DNA from: Bacteriovoracaceae bacterium
GTDB lineage: Bacteria > Bdellovibrionota > Bacteriovoracia > Bacteriovoracales > Bacteriovoracaceae
Assembly: GCA_947446575.1 (NCBI GenBank)
Contig: CANFHC010000012.1
Span: 1-64,000 of the forward strand
Length of the DNA: 64,000 nucleotides
Direction: 5' to 3'
In this document: piece after piece, positions 16,935 to 27,167 of the stretch
Numbering within the stretch: the first letter of the stretch is position 1
How the letters are laid out: each line of letters starts with the position of its first letter
Position numbers and translations under genes: made by a program
Notes under the pieces: model-generated
Told to the model about the DNA's origin: nothing
The model's database searches: none
What the model saw: the letters and a program-made list of their open reading frames with translations, nothing else

Positions 16935-19304
16935 ATGTACGTTATTACAAGAAGTGGGGAAAAAGAGCCCATTAAGTTCGATAAAATTACCGAAAGAATT
17001 GAACAACTTTGTTTTGATCTAGATAGATCATTCATCGACCCAATGAAAATTGCTAAAAAAGTTATCGAAGGAATTTACGACGGAATCACGACAAAAGAGC
17101 TTGATCAATTAGCAGCTGAAACTGCAGCGTACTTATCAACTCAACACCCACAATACGCAACTCTTGCAGGAAGAATCGCGGTAAGCAATCTTCACAAAGA
17201 AACACGTGGATGTTTTTCTGAAAACATTAAAGCAATGTACAACTATCACAATCCAGTTACTGGGGAGCCTTCTCCTCTAGTTTCTACTGAATTGTATGAA
17301 ATCGTAATGAAGAACGCTCACCAACTTGATAAAGAAGTTGTAGACCGCCGCGATTTCAACTACGACTACTTCGGATTTAAGACGTTAGAGAAATCTTATC
17401 TTCTTAAGATGAACAACAAAATCGTGGAACGCCCGGGACAAATGTTAATGCGTGTCTCTTTAGGGATTCATGCTAACAATTTAGAAGCGGCCATTAAGAC
17501 TTATAACTTAATGAGTGAAAAATATTTCACTCATGCAAGTCCTACTCTCTTTAACTCTGGAACAAATAAAGCTCAGCTTTCGAGTTGTTTCTTGTTAACA
17601 ATGAAAGACGATTCGATTGAAGGGATTTATTCGACGTTAAAACAAACGGCCCTTATCTCTCAATCTGCTGGCGGAATTGGTTTATCAATTCACAACATTA
17701 GAGCGAAGGGATCTTTTATCAAAGGAACAAACGGAACATCTAACGGTATTGTTCCGATGTTAAAAGTTTTCAACGATACAGCAAGATATGTTGATCAAGG
17801 CGGAGGAAAACGTAAGGGTGCTTTCGCGGTTTACTTAGAGCCATGGCATGCTGATATTTTCGACTTCCTAGAAATGAAAAAGAATACTGGAAAAGAAGAG
17901 CAACGTGCTCGCGATCTTTTCTACGCTCTTTGGATTCCAGACCTATTTATGAAACGAGTTGAAGAAGATGGAATGTGGTCATTATTTTGCCCACATGAAG
18001 CTCCAGGTCTTGCTGATTGTTACGGTGCTAAATTCGAAACCCTTTATAAGTCTTATGAAGAGCGTGGACTAGCAAAGAAAACAGTACGCGCACAAGACGT
18101 ATGGTTTGCAGTTCTTGAATCTCAAATTGAAACTGGCTCTCCTTACATGCTCTATAAAGATGCAGCTAACGAGAAATCAAATCAAAAGAATTTGGGAACA
18201 ATTAAATCCTCAAATCTTTGTACAGAAATTTTAGAATATACAGCTCCTGATGAAATCGCTGTTTGTAACTTGGCAAGTGTTGCTCTTAATAGATTTGTTG
18301 ATCATGAAAGTGGCAAAGCAAGATATGATCATAAAAAATTATATGATGTTGTTTATCAAATGACGGTTAACTTAAACCGCATTATCGATATCAATTTCTA
18401 TCCAGTTGAAGAAGCAAGAAACTCTAACATGCGCCATCGTCCAATCGGTTTAGGAGTTCAGGGCCTCGCTGATACATTCTTTGAAATGAGACTTCCTTTT
18501 GAATCGCGTGAGGCGCTTAAATTAAACAATGATATCTTTGAAACTATTTATTTTGCAGCAGTCACAGCATCTAAAGATGCGGCCATTAAAGATGGACCGT
18601 ACTCAACTTTTGCTGGCTCTCCAATGTCGGAAGGAATTTTCCAATTTGATATGTGGGGTGTTCAACCAACTTCTGGAAACTGGGATTGGGCAAAATTAAA
18701 AGCAGACGTTAAGACTCATGGAGTGAGAAACTCACTTCTAGTAGCTCCAATGCCAACTGCTTCGACTTCACAAATTTTAGGGAATAACGAATGTTTCGAG
18801 CCGATCACATCAAACATTTATGTTAGACGTGTTCTCTCAGGTGAGTTCGCTGTTGTTAACCGCTTCTTAGTAAATGATCTTATTCAAATGGGATTGTGGA
18901 CTGATCAAATGAGAAACGAAATCATTGCTAACAATGGTTCAGTACAAAACATTCAATCAATTCCTGATGAAGTTAAGGCACTCTATAAAACTGTTTGGGA
19001 AATTAAGCAAAAAGCAGTTGTGGATATGTCTCAAGGACGCGGCCCTTTCATTGATCAAGGTCAGTCATTAAACGTATTCATGGAAGATCCTAACTTCGGA
19101 AAACTCTCTTCAATGCATTTTTATGCATGGAAAGCAGGTCTAAAAACAGGAATGTATTATTTAAGAACCAGAGCTGCGGTTAATGCTGTTCAGTTCACTG
19201 TAAAAAATAATGAAGCTCCGGTGCGAAAATCAATTGAAGAAGAACAAGCAGCAATGGTTTGCTCGTTAGAAAATCCTGAAGATTGCGTGATGTGTGGGTC
19301 TTGA
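16935..19304 (+). CDS. nrdA: Ribonucleoside-diphosphate reductase class Ia, alpha subunit
   Basis: The 789-residue catalytic R1 subunit. An N-terminal ATP-cone (about 1-90, the dATP overall-activity switch) precedes the ten-stranded barrel. The active site is intact: N427, C429 and E431 in SNLCTEI give the thiyl radical and its partners. C218 (SSCFLLT) and C444 (AVCNLAS) are the redox pair that reduces the substrate. The C-terminal DCVMCGS holds C784 and C787, which re-reduce the active site from thioredoxin or glutaredoxin. The gene starts 1 base after nrdB, with a GGAG site inside the nrdB end, and is followed by a strong terminator. Confidence 0.97.
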   Translation: MYVITRSGEKEPIKFDKITERIEQLCFDLDRSFIDPMKIAKKVIEGIYDGITTKELDQLAAETAAYLSTQHPQYATLAGRIAVSNLHKETRGCFSENIKAMYNYHNPVTGEPSPLVSTELYEIVMKNAHQLDKEVVDRRDFNYDYFGFKTLEKSYLLKMNNKIVERPGQMLMRVSLGIHANNLEAAIKTYNLMSEKYFTHASPTLFNSGTNKAQLSSCFLLTMKDDSIEGIYSTLKQTALISQSAGGIGLSIHNIRAKGSFIKGTNGTSNGIVPMLKVFNDTARYVDQGGGKRKGAFAVYLEPWHADIFDFLEMKKNTGKEEQRARDLFYALWIPDLFMKRVEEDGMWSLFCPHEAPGLADCYGAKFETLYKSYEERGLAKKTVRAQDVWFAVLESQIETGSPYMLYKDAANEKSNQKNLGTIKSSNLCTEILEYTAPDEIAVCNLASVALNRFVDHESGKARYDHKKLYDVVYQMTVNLNRIIDINFYPVEEARNSNMRHRPIGLGVQGLADTFFEMRLPFESREALKLNNDIFETIYFAAVTASKDAAIKDGPYSTFAGSPMSEGIFQFDMWGVQPTSGNWDWAKLKADVKTHGVRNSLLVAPMPTASTSQILGNNECFEPITSNIYVRRVLSGEFAVVNRFLVNDLIQMGLWTDQMRNEIIANNGSVQNIQSIPDEVKALYKTVWEIKQKAVVDMSQGRGPFIDQGQSLNVFMEDPNFGKLSSMHFYAWKAGLKTGMYYLRTRAAVNAVQFTVKNNEAPVRKSIEEEQAAMVCSLENPEDCVMCGS

Positions 19305-19330
19305 TCTTTAATCAAATTTTAAAAAGTATG

Positions 19331-19356
19331 AGGGCCGTAAGGCCCTTTTCTTTTTT
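19331..19356 (+). terminator. Intrinsic terminator of nrdBA
   Basis: AGGGCC (19331-19336), loop GTAA, GGCCCT (19341-19346), then a T-rich run (TTTCTTTTTT). It begins 26 bases after the nrdA stop. Confidence 0.88.
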
Positions 19357-22300
19357 AGGGAAAGCCCTCGCCTAAATCACTGAGTTTTCCTGATGTGCTA
19401 TGGAGATCTGGATTTTTATTTGTCACACCAGTTTGCGGATCAACTTCAAAATTCCAAATAGCATTGGTAGCATTTAATGGATCACTTCCCACCGACCAAG
19501 AGGTGCTTAACGGAATTGGAATACCTCCAAAGCTTACTCCAAAGTTAGATCCATATGGTAGAGAATAAGTTAGTGCTGTTTCATAATATCTTCCAAGAGA
19601 AAGCGCTACAGGTGACACCTCATACTGCTTAGTGAGATAAAAGACATCCGAGACAGGAGTAATATAATTATTTTTATCACCAGCAGAAATAATTTGATTG
19701 ACCCCATTAATACACATGACAATATCACCATTGGATACTGGTGAGTTAAATGGACTACTCGCAGAGCTACCATTAATAGTGTAATAGTCCCCAGCAGTTG
19801 GACAACTCGCTGAAAGAGTAAAATAATTCGCACCAGATGCATTCCAAGTGCCTTTGTTATTTGGAAGCGCAAATCGGTTAGCATCTGTTTCAGTATCAAA
19901 AGTAGCAAAACCTCTCGCAACACTTCCCGTATTCTTTGCAAAAAGTTGAGGGTTACTAGATTGACCTAGTGCCGGTGTATAGAAATTAATTCGATCAAAA
20001 CTTGTAAAGTCATGAATGTCCCCATTATTAATAGCGACGAAAGAAGAAATTGCACTTGTTACATCTTGAAAGAGAGTACAATTAGAAAACGCACCATTTG
20101 TGTTAGAGCGAAACTCCCCTTGATTTTCAACTTCGGCAATACTCCCAGTATTTTTCCCAACAAAAGCCCCGAGGACTTCTTGATAAGGAAAATGCATTGG
20201 GGCATTGTTACTGTTACAAGAAAGAGTTCGAGACATGGAAGTATGATTTTTAATCCCAGAAATTTGCCCACTGTTAAATCCTACGAATCCGCCAGCAGTT
20301 AAGGTATTACTCGTTATAGTTGCATTAACAAAATTGCCCGTAATATTCGGATCAACATCATTTGTAGAGTTATGAATGACTCCCGTATTACTTCCAACAA
20401 GTCCCCCATAATAAACACTCATTGCTGAAGTGGGTGCCACGTTTAAATTAGCATGCCCAAAGGAAGTAGAGACATTTTCAAGTGTACCAGCATTTCGTCC
20501 TGCTAAAAGCCCCGCATGTAAAATGGGCGTTCCTGAAATCATTGAAGCAGATAAAGTCGATCCAAAAATTTTCAAATGAGAGATCGTTGATCCAACATCT
20601 AAACTGGCAAAAATCCCCTGCCCATAAATTGTCGTTGATCCAATTTGTTGATAATTGCTAAGAGGAAAAGAGTAGAGGCCATAATTATTTCCCTCTAAGT
20701 GATAGGTCCCACTAGTAAATGGATAAAAAGATGCTCCCTCATAATAAATATTTTTCTTTAACTGATAAAAAAATCCAGGAGTCATGGCCAAAAATTGATT
20801 GTAGCTGCAAATCCATTTAGGATCAGCTGCTGTACCCGCCCCATATTGAGAGGCATAATAACCATGGCAATCACGTTTTAGATAGGGAACATCCATTTCG
20901 ATACTCGCTTCAAAAGCTAAGCGTGGCGTATCATGACCTTCATCTGGCATAATCCACTTTGTATTAAAATTAGTACTCCAATTAGAAAAGCTAGCTTGTA
21001 TTTTTGTGCTCGCTAAAGGTGACTGAGTTCCACATCCATTTGTGGGTCCTATGGAGTCATTATCACCAGTAAAAAAATTAGTTCCGCTTGCTTGGCATAC
21101 TGGAGCCGTCGTTACAAAGCCTCCGACAATACCACCTAGTGTGTGATCGTAGGTCGCGCTTCTATTAGAAGATCTGATCCCATTAAAAGCAAGGACTCGA
21201 TCAATATGGCCAGAATCAGCAACACCAACAGCTCCTCCCATATAAACAGGACTTGCGGCAGTTGTCTGAGAAGAAGAGCGAAGATTAGCTTCTGCGTATG
21301 AATCAAAAAGAGTGACGTTACTAGCAGAACCGATTAATCCACCGACAAAACGGCTTCCTTCGATTCTCTCTGATTTAACAATCGCCTCGGATAAGGATAA
21401 ATTAACGGCTTTACCAATAATGCCACCAACAGGTGAAGAAGCTAATGAATCATCATGAGGACCTGCACCGAGGGAACCAGAAAAACTGACTTTTGAAATG
21501 GTGCCATTTTCAGCAGTTCCAAAAAGACCTCCGACATTAGCAAGTCCTTTATGATCACTGATAGCGTGAACTTGGTGAACTTGAAGGTTTGCCGAAATTA
21601 CAGCAGAAGCATATCCAACAGCTGCTCCTACATTATTTTGACCTTCAATATGGCCGTGAATTTTGATATTTTCTAAAACGCTTGGGTAAGTAGAGGCAGC
21701 GGGTGTTTCATCTTGAAATTTTCCAACTAAAACACTAATATTATCTCCACCTTCGCAATTAACAATTCCTTGATTAATTACTAGATTTTTAAGTGTGGCA
21801 TTTCTCACCTCTCTAAAAAAACCTACTGCCTTATTAAAAGCGGTTTGTGAAGGAACCATGCAATCAATCATAAAATGAGAAATTTTATGATTTCCCCCAT
21901 TGAAAACTGGATTATCAATTGTTGAATACCCCAATTGATTACCATAGTAATGCGAAGGATCTCCTCCCGAAATACTTAATGAATCACCGATAGGTTCTAT
22001 TTTGGTCATGCCATAATCAATATCTGTGAGCAAGTCAAAACTCGATGCTTTATAAGTTAAAAATTCCGATCTTAATAAGTTCAACTGCTCTTTCGTGCAG
22101 ATGGCATAAGGCCTTCCAGTTGTTCCAGCACCTGCAGCAAAACTAGTCGTCGCCATTCGCGGACCTGGAACACAAACGTCTGCCTCATCTGACTTGACAT
22201 GAAGAAAATATTTTGGAGGTGTGTACGTTTTTTCAACAACTGTTTTTAGCCTAGGGTTATCGCTAAATGGAATGACATCTACACCATTAGAACCATCGCA

Positions 22301-23071
22301 AGCACTTCCCCCATAAAAAATTTCTACTGCAAGTGAAAATCCATTTCCAAAAGTTGTGGGTACACGTATTTCAAAAGGAGCACTAAGTCCCCCAGAGGTA
22401 GTAGTATTAGTTTCAGCACACATAGATTGAGCAATTTTTACTGGAGGAGTAAGGTCTCCAAAATTTTTAGATTCAAATGCGACCACTCGATACGAAGTTG
22501 CATAACCTTTATTAAAATTTGATGTGAGAGTTTTATCACAAATATAGGTATTTAAACTCCCAGAAACAGCGCCGAGATTTTTGCACGTTAAAAAATCTGC
22601 ACTTGGCAATTCGTAAATTCCAGGCGATGGTGTTGGATTAAATTTTGTATCCGCTGAAAAAGCAGGATCGTTGCAACCAGCATTAGTTAAATCTATGGCA
22701 ATAGTCGTATCAGTACCGTTTAATACTGCCGAGGTCTTTCCACAATATGTTTTACCCTTAAAGTCTGGTAGTGCACCATTAGCAGCTTGTAGTTCCCAAG
22801 CAATAGCATAAAAACTCCAAGTCCCATTGGGAAAAACTAAATCGGCAGTGTCGTTTTCGATTTTTTTGGTAAAAAATTTACCATCAGAACTTTTTCCATA
22901 AAGAATTAATCCGTTGTTTGCTTTAGTCGCTAAAACAGAGGCAAAGTTTCCGGAAAAAATTTTTAATTTTGAAGTCGTATTACCTGCTGATTTAGAACAG
23001 GCCATTTCCAAGAAGGAAAGACTTAATAGTAAAATAATGTTGAACCTAGATGGCTTCAATAATTTCTTCAT
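19355..23071 (-). CDS. Very large GLUG-repeat surface lipoprotein
   Basis: A 1238-residue exported protein. Its N-terminus (RFNIILLLSLSFLEMAC) ends in a slightly unusual lipobox, EMAC, with C25 the likely lipidated residue. From about residue 440 it holds many GLUG-type repeats of the form GG(L/A)(F/I/V)G followed by a turn and two short strands. Examples are VGGLFGTAENGTISKVSFSG, FVGGLIGSASNVTLFDSYAE and YGGLVGSNTGVIHNST, which should stack into a beta-helix. The first 400 residues are beta-rich with paired cysteines and look like a different domain. Such proteins usually sit on the cell surface and act in adhesion, but no ligand can be inferred. The stop overlaps the tail of the nrdA terminator on the other strand. 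Confidence 0.8.
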   Translation of the reverse strand: MKKLLKPSRFNIILLLSLSFLEMACSKSAGNTTSKLKIFSGNFASVLATKANNGLILYGKSSDGKFFTKKIENDTADLVFPNGTWSFYAIAWELQAANGALPDFKGKTYCGKTSAVLNGTDTTIAIDLTNAGCNDPAFSADTKFNPTPSPGIYELPSADFLTCKNLGAVSGSLNTYICDKTLTSNFNKGYATSYRVVAFESKNFGDLTPPVKIAQSMCAETNTTTSGGLSAPFEIRVPTTFGNGFSLAVEIFYGGSACDGSNGVDVIPFSDNPRLKTVVEKTYTPPKYFLHVKSDEADVCVPGPRMATTSFAAGAGTTGRPYAICTKEQLNLLRSEFLTYKASSFDLLTDIDYGMTKIEPIGDSLSISGGDPSHYYGNQLGYSTIDNPVFNGGNHKISHFMIDCMVPSQTAFNKAVGFFREVRNATLKNLVINQGIVNCEGGDNISVLVGKFQDETPAASTYPSVLENIKIHGHIEGQNNVGAAVGYASAVISANLQVHQVHAISDHKGLANVGGLFGTAENGTISKVSFSGSLGAGPHDDSLASSPVGGIIGKAVNLSLSEAIVKSERIEGSRFVGGLIGSASNVTLFDSYAEANLRSSSQTTAASPVYMGGAVGVADSGHIDRVLAFNGIRSSNRSATYDHTLGGIVGGFVTTAPVCQASGTNFFTGDNDSIGPTNGCGTQSPLASTKIQASFSNWSTNFNTKWIMPDEGHDTPRLAFEASIEMDVPYLKRDCHGYYASQYGAGTAADPKWICSYNQFLAMTPGFFYQLKKNIYYEGASFYPFTSGTYHLEGNNYGLYSFPLSNYQQIGSTTIYGQGIFASLDVGSTISHLKIFGSTLSASMISGTPILHAGLLAGRNAGTLENVSTSFGHANLNVAPTSAMSVYYGGLVGSNTGVIHNSTNDVDPNITGNFVNATITSNTLTAGGFVGFNSGQISGIKNHTSMSRTLSCNSNNAPMHFPYQEVLGAFVGKNTGSIAEVENQGEFRSNTNGAFSNCTLFQDVTSAISSFVAINNGDIHDFTSFDRINFYTPALGQSSNPQLFAKNTGSVARGFATFDTETDANRFALPNNKGTWNASGANYFTLSASCPTAGDYYTINGSSASSPFNSPVSNGDIVMCINGVNQIISAGDKNNYITPVSDVFYLTKQYEVSPVALSLGRYYETALTYSLPYGSNFGVSFGGIPIPLSTSWSVGSDPLNATNAIWNFEVDPQTGVTNKNPDLHSTSGKLSDLGEGFP

Positions 23072-23194
23072 ATAATATTCCTTAATCTTTAAACGACTAA
23101 CCTAAACAGCAAAGTTCACCTGTGATTAGTCTAAAGTCTTATCGGAAATATAAATAAAAAATTGAAAATATAATAACTTACTGAATTGATTTTA

Positions 23195-23243
23195 AAGGTC
23201 TACTAACATAACTGTGTCTAATTGTTGTCAGTTAGTAGACCTT
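23195..23243 (-). terminator. Long inverted repeat after the nitroreductase gene
   Basis: Perfect 13-bp arms AAGGTCTACTAAC (23195-23207) and GTTAGTAGACCTT (23231-23243) enclose 23 bases. The nearer arm is 6 bases past the nitroreductase stop. The T-run is short (TTTAAAAT), so it may terminate weakly or protect the 3' end of the mRNA. Confidence 0.5.
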
Positions 23244-23249
23244 AAAAAC

Positions 23250-23900
23250 TTATTTATGAATAATTAGGTCTTTAGCATCAAATCGAACTTTTTTAGATGT
23301 TGCATACTTATCTTCAGCGTCTCTGTATCCAGCAGGACAAGCGACTACGACTTTCCACCCACTTCCGGCAAGTCCCAAGATCTCAGTGTACTTAACTGGA
23401 TCAATTCCTTCTAATGGACACGTATCAATTCCTACAACAGCAGCTGCCGTCATAAAGTTCCCTAGAGCAATATACGCTTGGCGAGCGGCCCACTCAGAAA
23501 TCATGTGGCTGCGAGGCCCGGTGACTAAATCACCTAACATCATTTTTTTATAACCTTCCATACTGCTTGCTTCAATGCCTCTGATTTTTGCAGTTTGATT
23601 TAAAAAAGCATCGATGTGTGCTTCGTCCATTTTTTCTTTAATCGCAAACACTACGTGGTGAGAGCAATCAGAAACTTGTGACTGGCCCCAAGAAACAGCC
23701 TTTAATTGATCTTTAATTGCTTGGTCTTCCACAATGATAAATTTCCATGGTTGTAATCCATAAGAAGAAGGAGACAAAATAAGAGCGAGCTCAAGAGATG
23801 CCCAAGTATTTTTGTCGATTTTCTTATTCGCATCAAATTTTTTAGTAGCGTAACGCCACTCAAGTGATTCAATCAATTTTTCAGGTGATAAATTTTTCAT
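23250..23900 (-). CDS. NAD(P)H-dependent nitroreductase-family oxidoreductase
   Basis: A 216-residue FMN enzyme of the NfsB/nitroreductase fold: LEWRYATKKFD (N-terminal FMN-binding arginine block), LILSPSSYGLQPWKFIIVED, WAARQAYIALGNFMTAAAVV and a late GSGWKVVVACPAGYR. These proteins form homodimers and reduce quinones, nitro compounds or flavins with NAD(P)H. The ATG at 23900 is preferred over that at 23912, because a GGAG site (23910-23907) overlaps the upstream ATG and sits 6 bases before the inner one. The gene is single, between the giant lipoprotein gene and the end of the lipid operon. The physiological substrate is unknown. Confidence 0.9.
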   Translation of the reverse strand: MKNLSPEKLIESLEWRYATKKFDANKKIDKNTWASLELALILSPSSYGLQPWKFIIVEDQAIKDQLKAVSWGQSQVSDCSHHVVFAIKEKMDEAHIDAFLNQTAKIRGIEASSMEGYKKMMLGDLVTGPRSHMISEWAARQAYIALGNFMTAAAVVGIDTCPLEGIDPVKYTEILGLAGSGWKVVVACPAGYRDAEDKYATSKKVRFDAKDLIIHK

Positions 23901-23994
23901 TAAAGTCTCCATAATATTAATTAATATATCAGTTAAATTGAATGCCTATTTTACCATTAATTAGCGCACAATAAAAACATAAAGATTAATTTAC

Positions 23995-25101
23995 TTATTT
24001 AGCGAAAATTGATAACGGTGAGTACTGATAGACTCTGATACCGTACATCTGAACTAATTCCTTTTTAATAAGTTCTAGATGCTGATCTGTTACATCAGTA
24101 AATCCAGCTAAATCGCAATTAGAGACCCGTAAATAATACCGATTGACTACAATTGCTCCGGGATTCAAGGATGGACGTAGCATTTGCATGAAATTGCGCT
24201 CTAATTCACCTTTGAAATAGGATGGAACATCACTTAGAGATAGAAAGTCATAAGTTTTTAAACCACTGCTTAAATGAGCAATCATGTCTTCCGTTATATA
24301 AGTCGTCTTTGTCTGAGAATCTTTTATTCGTTGGTGAATTTCTTTTTGAGCTTCAATGGGAACTCCTGCGAGGGATTTAATTTTTCCGTAAAAGCAAAGA
24401 TGTAAAAAAAAACTTTTCTGCGCCAGATCCGTTGTAAAAAGTCGATCAAAGGCGTTTGAGTAAAATTCAAAATGAGATTCTTTTATATTTTTTTCAATAA
24501 AATGCCCTTTGTACAAAAGTGCATTAAACAAAGTTTTATTTCCAAGACAAAATAAGACTAACTTCCAGCGAGCATGGGGAAAACTTTCTTGGTAATATTT
24601 TTTTTGGGCATTTAGATCATCAAAGCGCAAAATATGATCAAAGTCAGCTCCCAGAATTGTTCTTGTTACTTTCGCCAAAACTTGAAATGTTCGTTCCCAT
24701 TTTCCTAAATACAGAACTGAAGTAAAATTAATCTCTGTAAAAACTTTGCTAAAAAAGTCTTTTACATCCTGATCAATATTTAATTGATTGAATATTTTTT
24801 TTCTTTTATCGCAAAAATTATCATCAGCGTATGGAAAATACCCCCAAAAGCATAAAAAATCCTCATAATCTAATTGCCGATAACTTGCCTCTCGAAGACT
24901 AGCTAGTCGAATTTGCTCTTGCGATAAATCCGCCAGAGTTAGATTTTCGGTAGTGCTTGAGCACAACGGTAACGCTCGCCCACCTGATCCACAGACACTA
25001 AAAATGGATTTTGGTTTGTAGTGATCGACTAATTTTATTTCTAGAGTTGTATCTTCATTACCAAGAGTATAATTAAGTCCACTAAAATATTTCTTGCTCA
25101 T
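23995..25101 (-). CDS. BtaA-like S-adenosylmethionine 3-amino-3-carboxypropyl transferase (DUF3419)
   Basis: A 368-residue protein of the DUF3419/BtaA family. The SAM-binding loop is SIFSVCGSGGRALPL (33-47), followed by LADLSQEQI (D58, the ribose-binding acidic position) and the very characteristic YRQLDYEDFLCFWG (74-87). BtaA transfers the aminocarboxypropyl group of SAM to diacylglycerol, giving diacylglyceryl-homoserine, the precursor of betaine lipid DGTS. The usual partner methyltransferase BtaB is not in the window. The start at 25101 overlaps the stop of the upstream gene by one base (TAATG), so translation is coupled. It is the last gene of the lipid operon. The acceptor here may differ from diacylglycerol. 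Confidence 0.75.
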   Translation of the reverse strand: MSKKYFSGLNYTLGNEDTTLEIKLVDHYKPKSIFSVCGSGGRALPLCSSTTENLTLADLSQEQIRLASLREASYRQLDYEDFLCFWGYFPYADDNFCDKRKKIFNQLNIDQDVKDFFSKVFTEINFTSVLYLGKWERTFQVLAKVTRTILGADFDHILRFDDLNAQKKYYQESFPHARWKLVLFCLGNKTLFNALLYKGHFIEKNIKESHFEFYSNAFDRLFTTDLAQKSFFLHLCFYGKIKSLAGVPIEAQKEIHQRIKDSQTKTTYITEDMIAHLSSGLKTYDFLSLSDVPSYFKGELERNFMQMLRPSLNPGAIVVNRYYLRVSNCDLAGFTDVTDQHLELIKKELVQMYGIRVYQYSPLSIFAK

Positions 25102-27149
25102 TACAATAATCCCTTTAATTTTTTTTGTGCATGCTCTCGACACAGATTGAACTCTTCATCTGTGATGAATCCATTGTGTCCCATAATTTGAGACAATCGC
25201 ACACCGTGCACATGGGCCAGCTTATCGATTTCGATAACTTTTTCGTAATCAATATTGCGCGAAAGAGTAAATGATTCGAATTTTCCTTCCATCGCAAGCA
25301 ATGCCGTTTCTGCTAAGCAGGCATAGACGATATTGCCTTCAAGCCCAATGTCTATTTCTATATTCACGTTATCTCCTGGAAGTTGAACTTCACCACTGGC
25401 AATAACAAGAACATCGGGTCTTTTAATGGCATCTTTTTCACTTATATCAAAAGGTCTTGAGACATCACAGATCACACAACCTGGTTTTACTTTCATAATA
25501 TCTAAAATGGTTTTTCCCTGGCCAGAAGTTGTCGTAATAATAAGATCGGATTCGAACGAATGGGCATCTGATTCAGTGGAGATAATAATATTAGCTTCAG
25601 GATTTATTTTTAAAATATCATCTTTAAGCTCGATTAATTTATAGGCCCTGGGAGCAACGAGAATAATATTTTTCCAACTAAGTGAGAGAACTTTTGCAGA
25701 CACAGCTCCGATACTTCCCGTGGCCCCTACGACCATCACAGTCCCTAGGAATTGATGATCCAACTTTTTTACAAAGCCTAGTTTTTCAACGGCCAGTTTA
25801 GCGGCCCACAACGTTGAAGCGGAAGAAAGTGAATTACCAGTTGTAACGGGAATGGGACTTAATCGATCGATTGTGACTCCAGCGTCACCTACAATTTTCG
25901 TATAGGCCCCTAGGCCCATAATCTTTGATCCGGCCTTTTGAGCTTTTTCGCAAAGTTTTAAAATTTTCTTATAAATAACGTCCGGCTCTTTCTCCATTAA
26001 TTTTTTTGGAGTTTCAGTAACTGCATAAATTAATCCTTCAACTTTTTTTCCATTTTTCTCACTGACAATTCCGTCAATTTTTCCATAATAAAAACCAGGG
26101 GACATTGATAGAAGCTCTTCAATCCCCGATTCAAAGGGTTTGGAGTATTCTTTACTAATGAACTTAAGACCAGGCAGCTTAAAAAGATACCGAGAGCTCA
26201 GTGGATGAATAACAAATGAAAAAATAGCTGTGTCACTATTGTCTTCATTTAATTTTTTTATTTCAGGAGCAAGTTTTAATTCTTCAACTAAAGAGACCAC
26301 ATCATCATCCTTCACTGGAGATCCTATGCCTTTTTTTAATTGCATGATGCCTTCTAAAATTGAGTAATTAATTTTAGAGTGGCTTGACAGTTGCGGCAAA
26401 CAAATCAGGGCTTCTTTAAGCCCTGCTTGTTTTAATTTTTCTTCTAATAAGGGCGAAACAATATCAATAATAAGAGTCTTTCCTTTTAGGTGTGAAAGAT
26501 TGAGAAAATGAATATTAGCTTCATTTCCTACTAAAATATCACAAGAGAGAAACTCATCTAGTGCTCTATTCATTTTTCTATTTGATTCAGAAAATGATGG
26601 CACATTGCTTTTTTTAATTTTGAGTCTTTTAAGCACTGGAGAAAGTGCTTTAAGGTATTGATCGAGTCCCTTACTGCTATGAAGATTAAATGGCATTTTT
26701 GTTAAAAAATAAGGATCGGCCATGACTAAATTATTCTCTAGGTCTTCTAACACTTCCACAAATGATTTCTGAAGTGCAGCAGAATAAAACCCAATTTTTC
26801 TTTTAGATAAAAAATTTTTATTTTTCAAATAAAAAAGTCTTAAGGCATAAGGAATATAAACATCTTTAATAATTTGACCATCTACAATCGGAGTAAATTT
26901 CGCCGATGTTTTTATTCTATAGGCATCAGGATGAAGGAAAAAACCTTTTTTAAATTTTATTTTTTGCGGTAAACCAGAAATACAAATAACATCACAAACT
27001 CCATCATATTTTTTTATAATACTTTCAGTTAATTCCATATCAAAATTTGTTGAGTACTGAGTGATACGATATGTAACTCCGTTAAATTCAACTTCTTCGT
27101 CAAAATTATAGTGATCTTGGGCAAAGGCCAAAGAAAGAATATGCTTCAT
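25101..27149 (-). CDS. Long-chain acyl-ACP reductase (AAR-like) with a novel N-terminal extension
   Basis: A 682-residue protein in two parts. Residues about 300-655 resemble the cyanobacterial aldehyde-forming acyl-ACP reductase: LGAYTKIVGDAGV and TTGNSLSSASTLWAA (substrate side), NAD(P)-binding VVGATGSIG (473-481), ISTESDAHSFESDLIITTTS, then YACLAETALLAMEG with C611 where AAR has its acyl-accepting cysteine, and a final RNIDYEKVIEIDKLAHVHGV. The first 300 residues have no family I know; a segment near 200-255 (ILVGNEANIHFL, KTLIIDIVSP) suggests a second, possibly inactive, Rossmann-like unit. AAR itself is only about 340 residues. The expected role is reduction of acyl-ACP or acyl-CoA to fatty aldehyde. 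The gene lies 18 bases after the SDR gene and is translationally coupled to the BtaA-like gene. Confidence 0.75.
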   Translation of the reverse strand: MKHILSLAFAQDHYNFDEEVEFNGVTYRITQYSTNFDMELTESIIKKYDGVCDVICISGLPQKIKFKKGFFLHPDAYRIKTSAKFTPIVDGQIIKDVYIPYALRLFYLKNKNFLSKRKIGFYSAALQKSFVEVLEDLENNLVMADPYFLTKMPFNLHSSKGLDQYLKALSPVLKRLKIKKSNVPSFSESNRKMNRALDEFLSCDILVGNEANIHFLNLSHLKGKTLIIDIVSPLLEEKLKQAGLKEALICLPQLSSHSKINYSILEGIMQLKKGIGSPVKDDDVVSLVEELKLAPEIKKLNEDNSDTAIFSFVIHPLSSRYLFKLPGLKFISKEYSKPFESGIEELLSMSPGFYYGKIDGIVSEKNGKKVEGLIYAVTETPKKLMEKEPDVIYKKILKLCEKAQKAGSKIMGLGAYTKIVGDAGVTIDRLSPIPVTTGNSLSSASTLWAAKLAVEKLGFVKKLDHQFLGTVMVVGATGSIGAVSAKVLSLSWKNIILVAPRAYKLIELKDDILKINPEANIIISTESDAHSFESDLIITTTSGQGKTILDIMKVKPGCVICDVSRPFDISEKDAIKRPDVLVIASGEVQLPGDNVNIEIDIGLEGNIVYACLAETALLAMEGKFESFTLSRNIDYEKVIEIDKLAHVHGVRLSQIMGHNGFITDEEFNLCREHAQKKLKGLL

Positions 27150-27167
27150 ACATCCTTGCGAGGAAAT

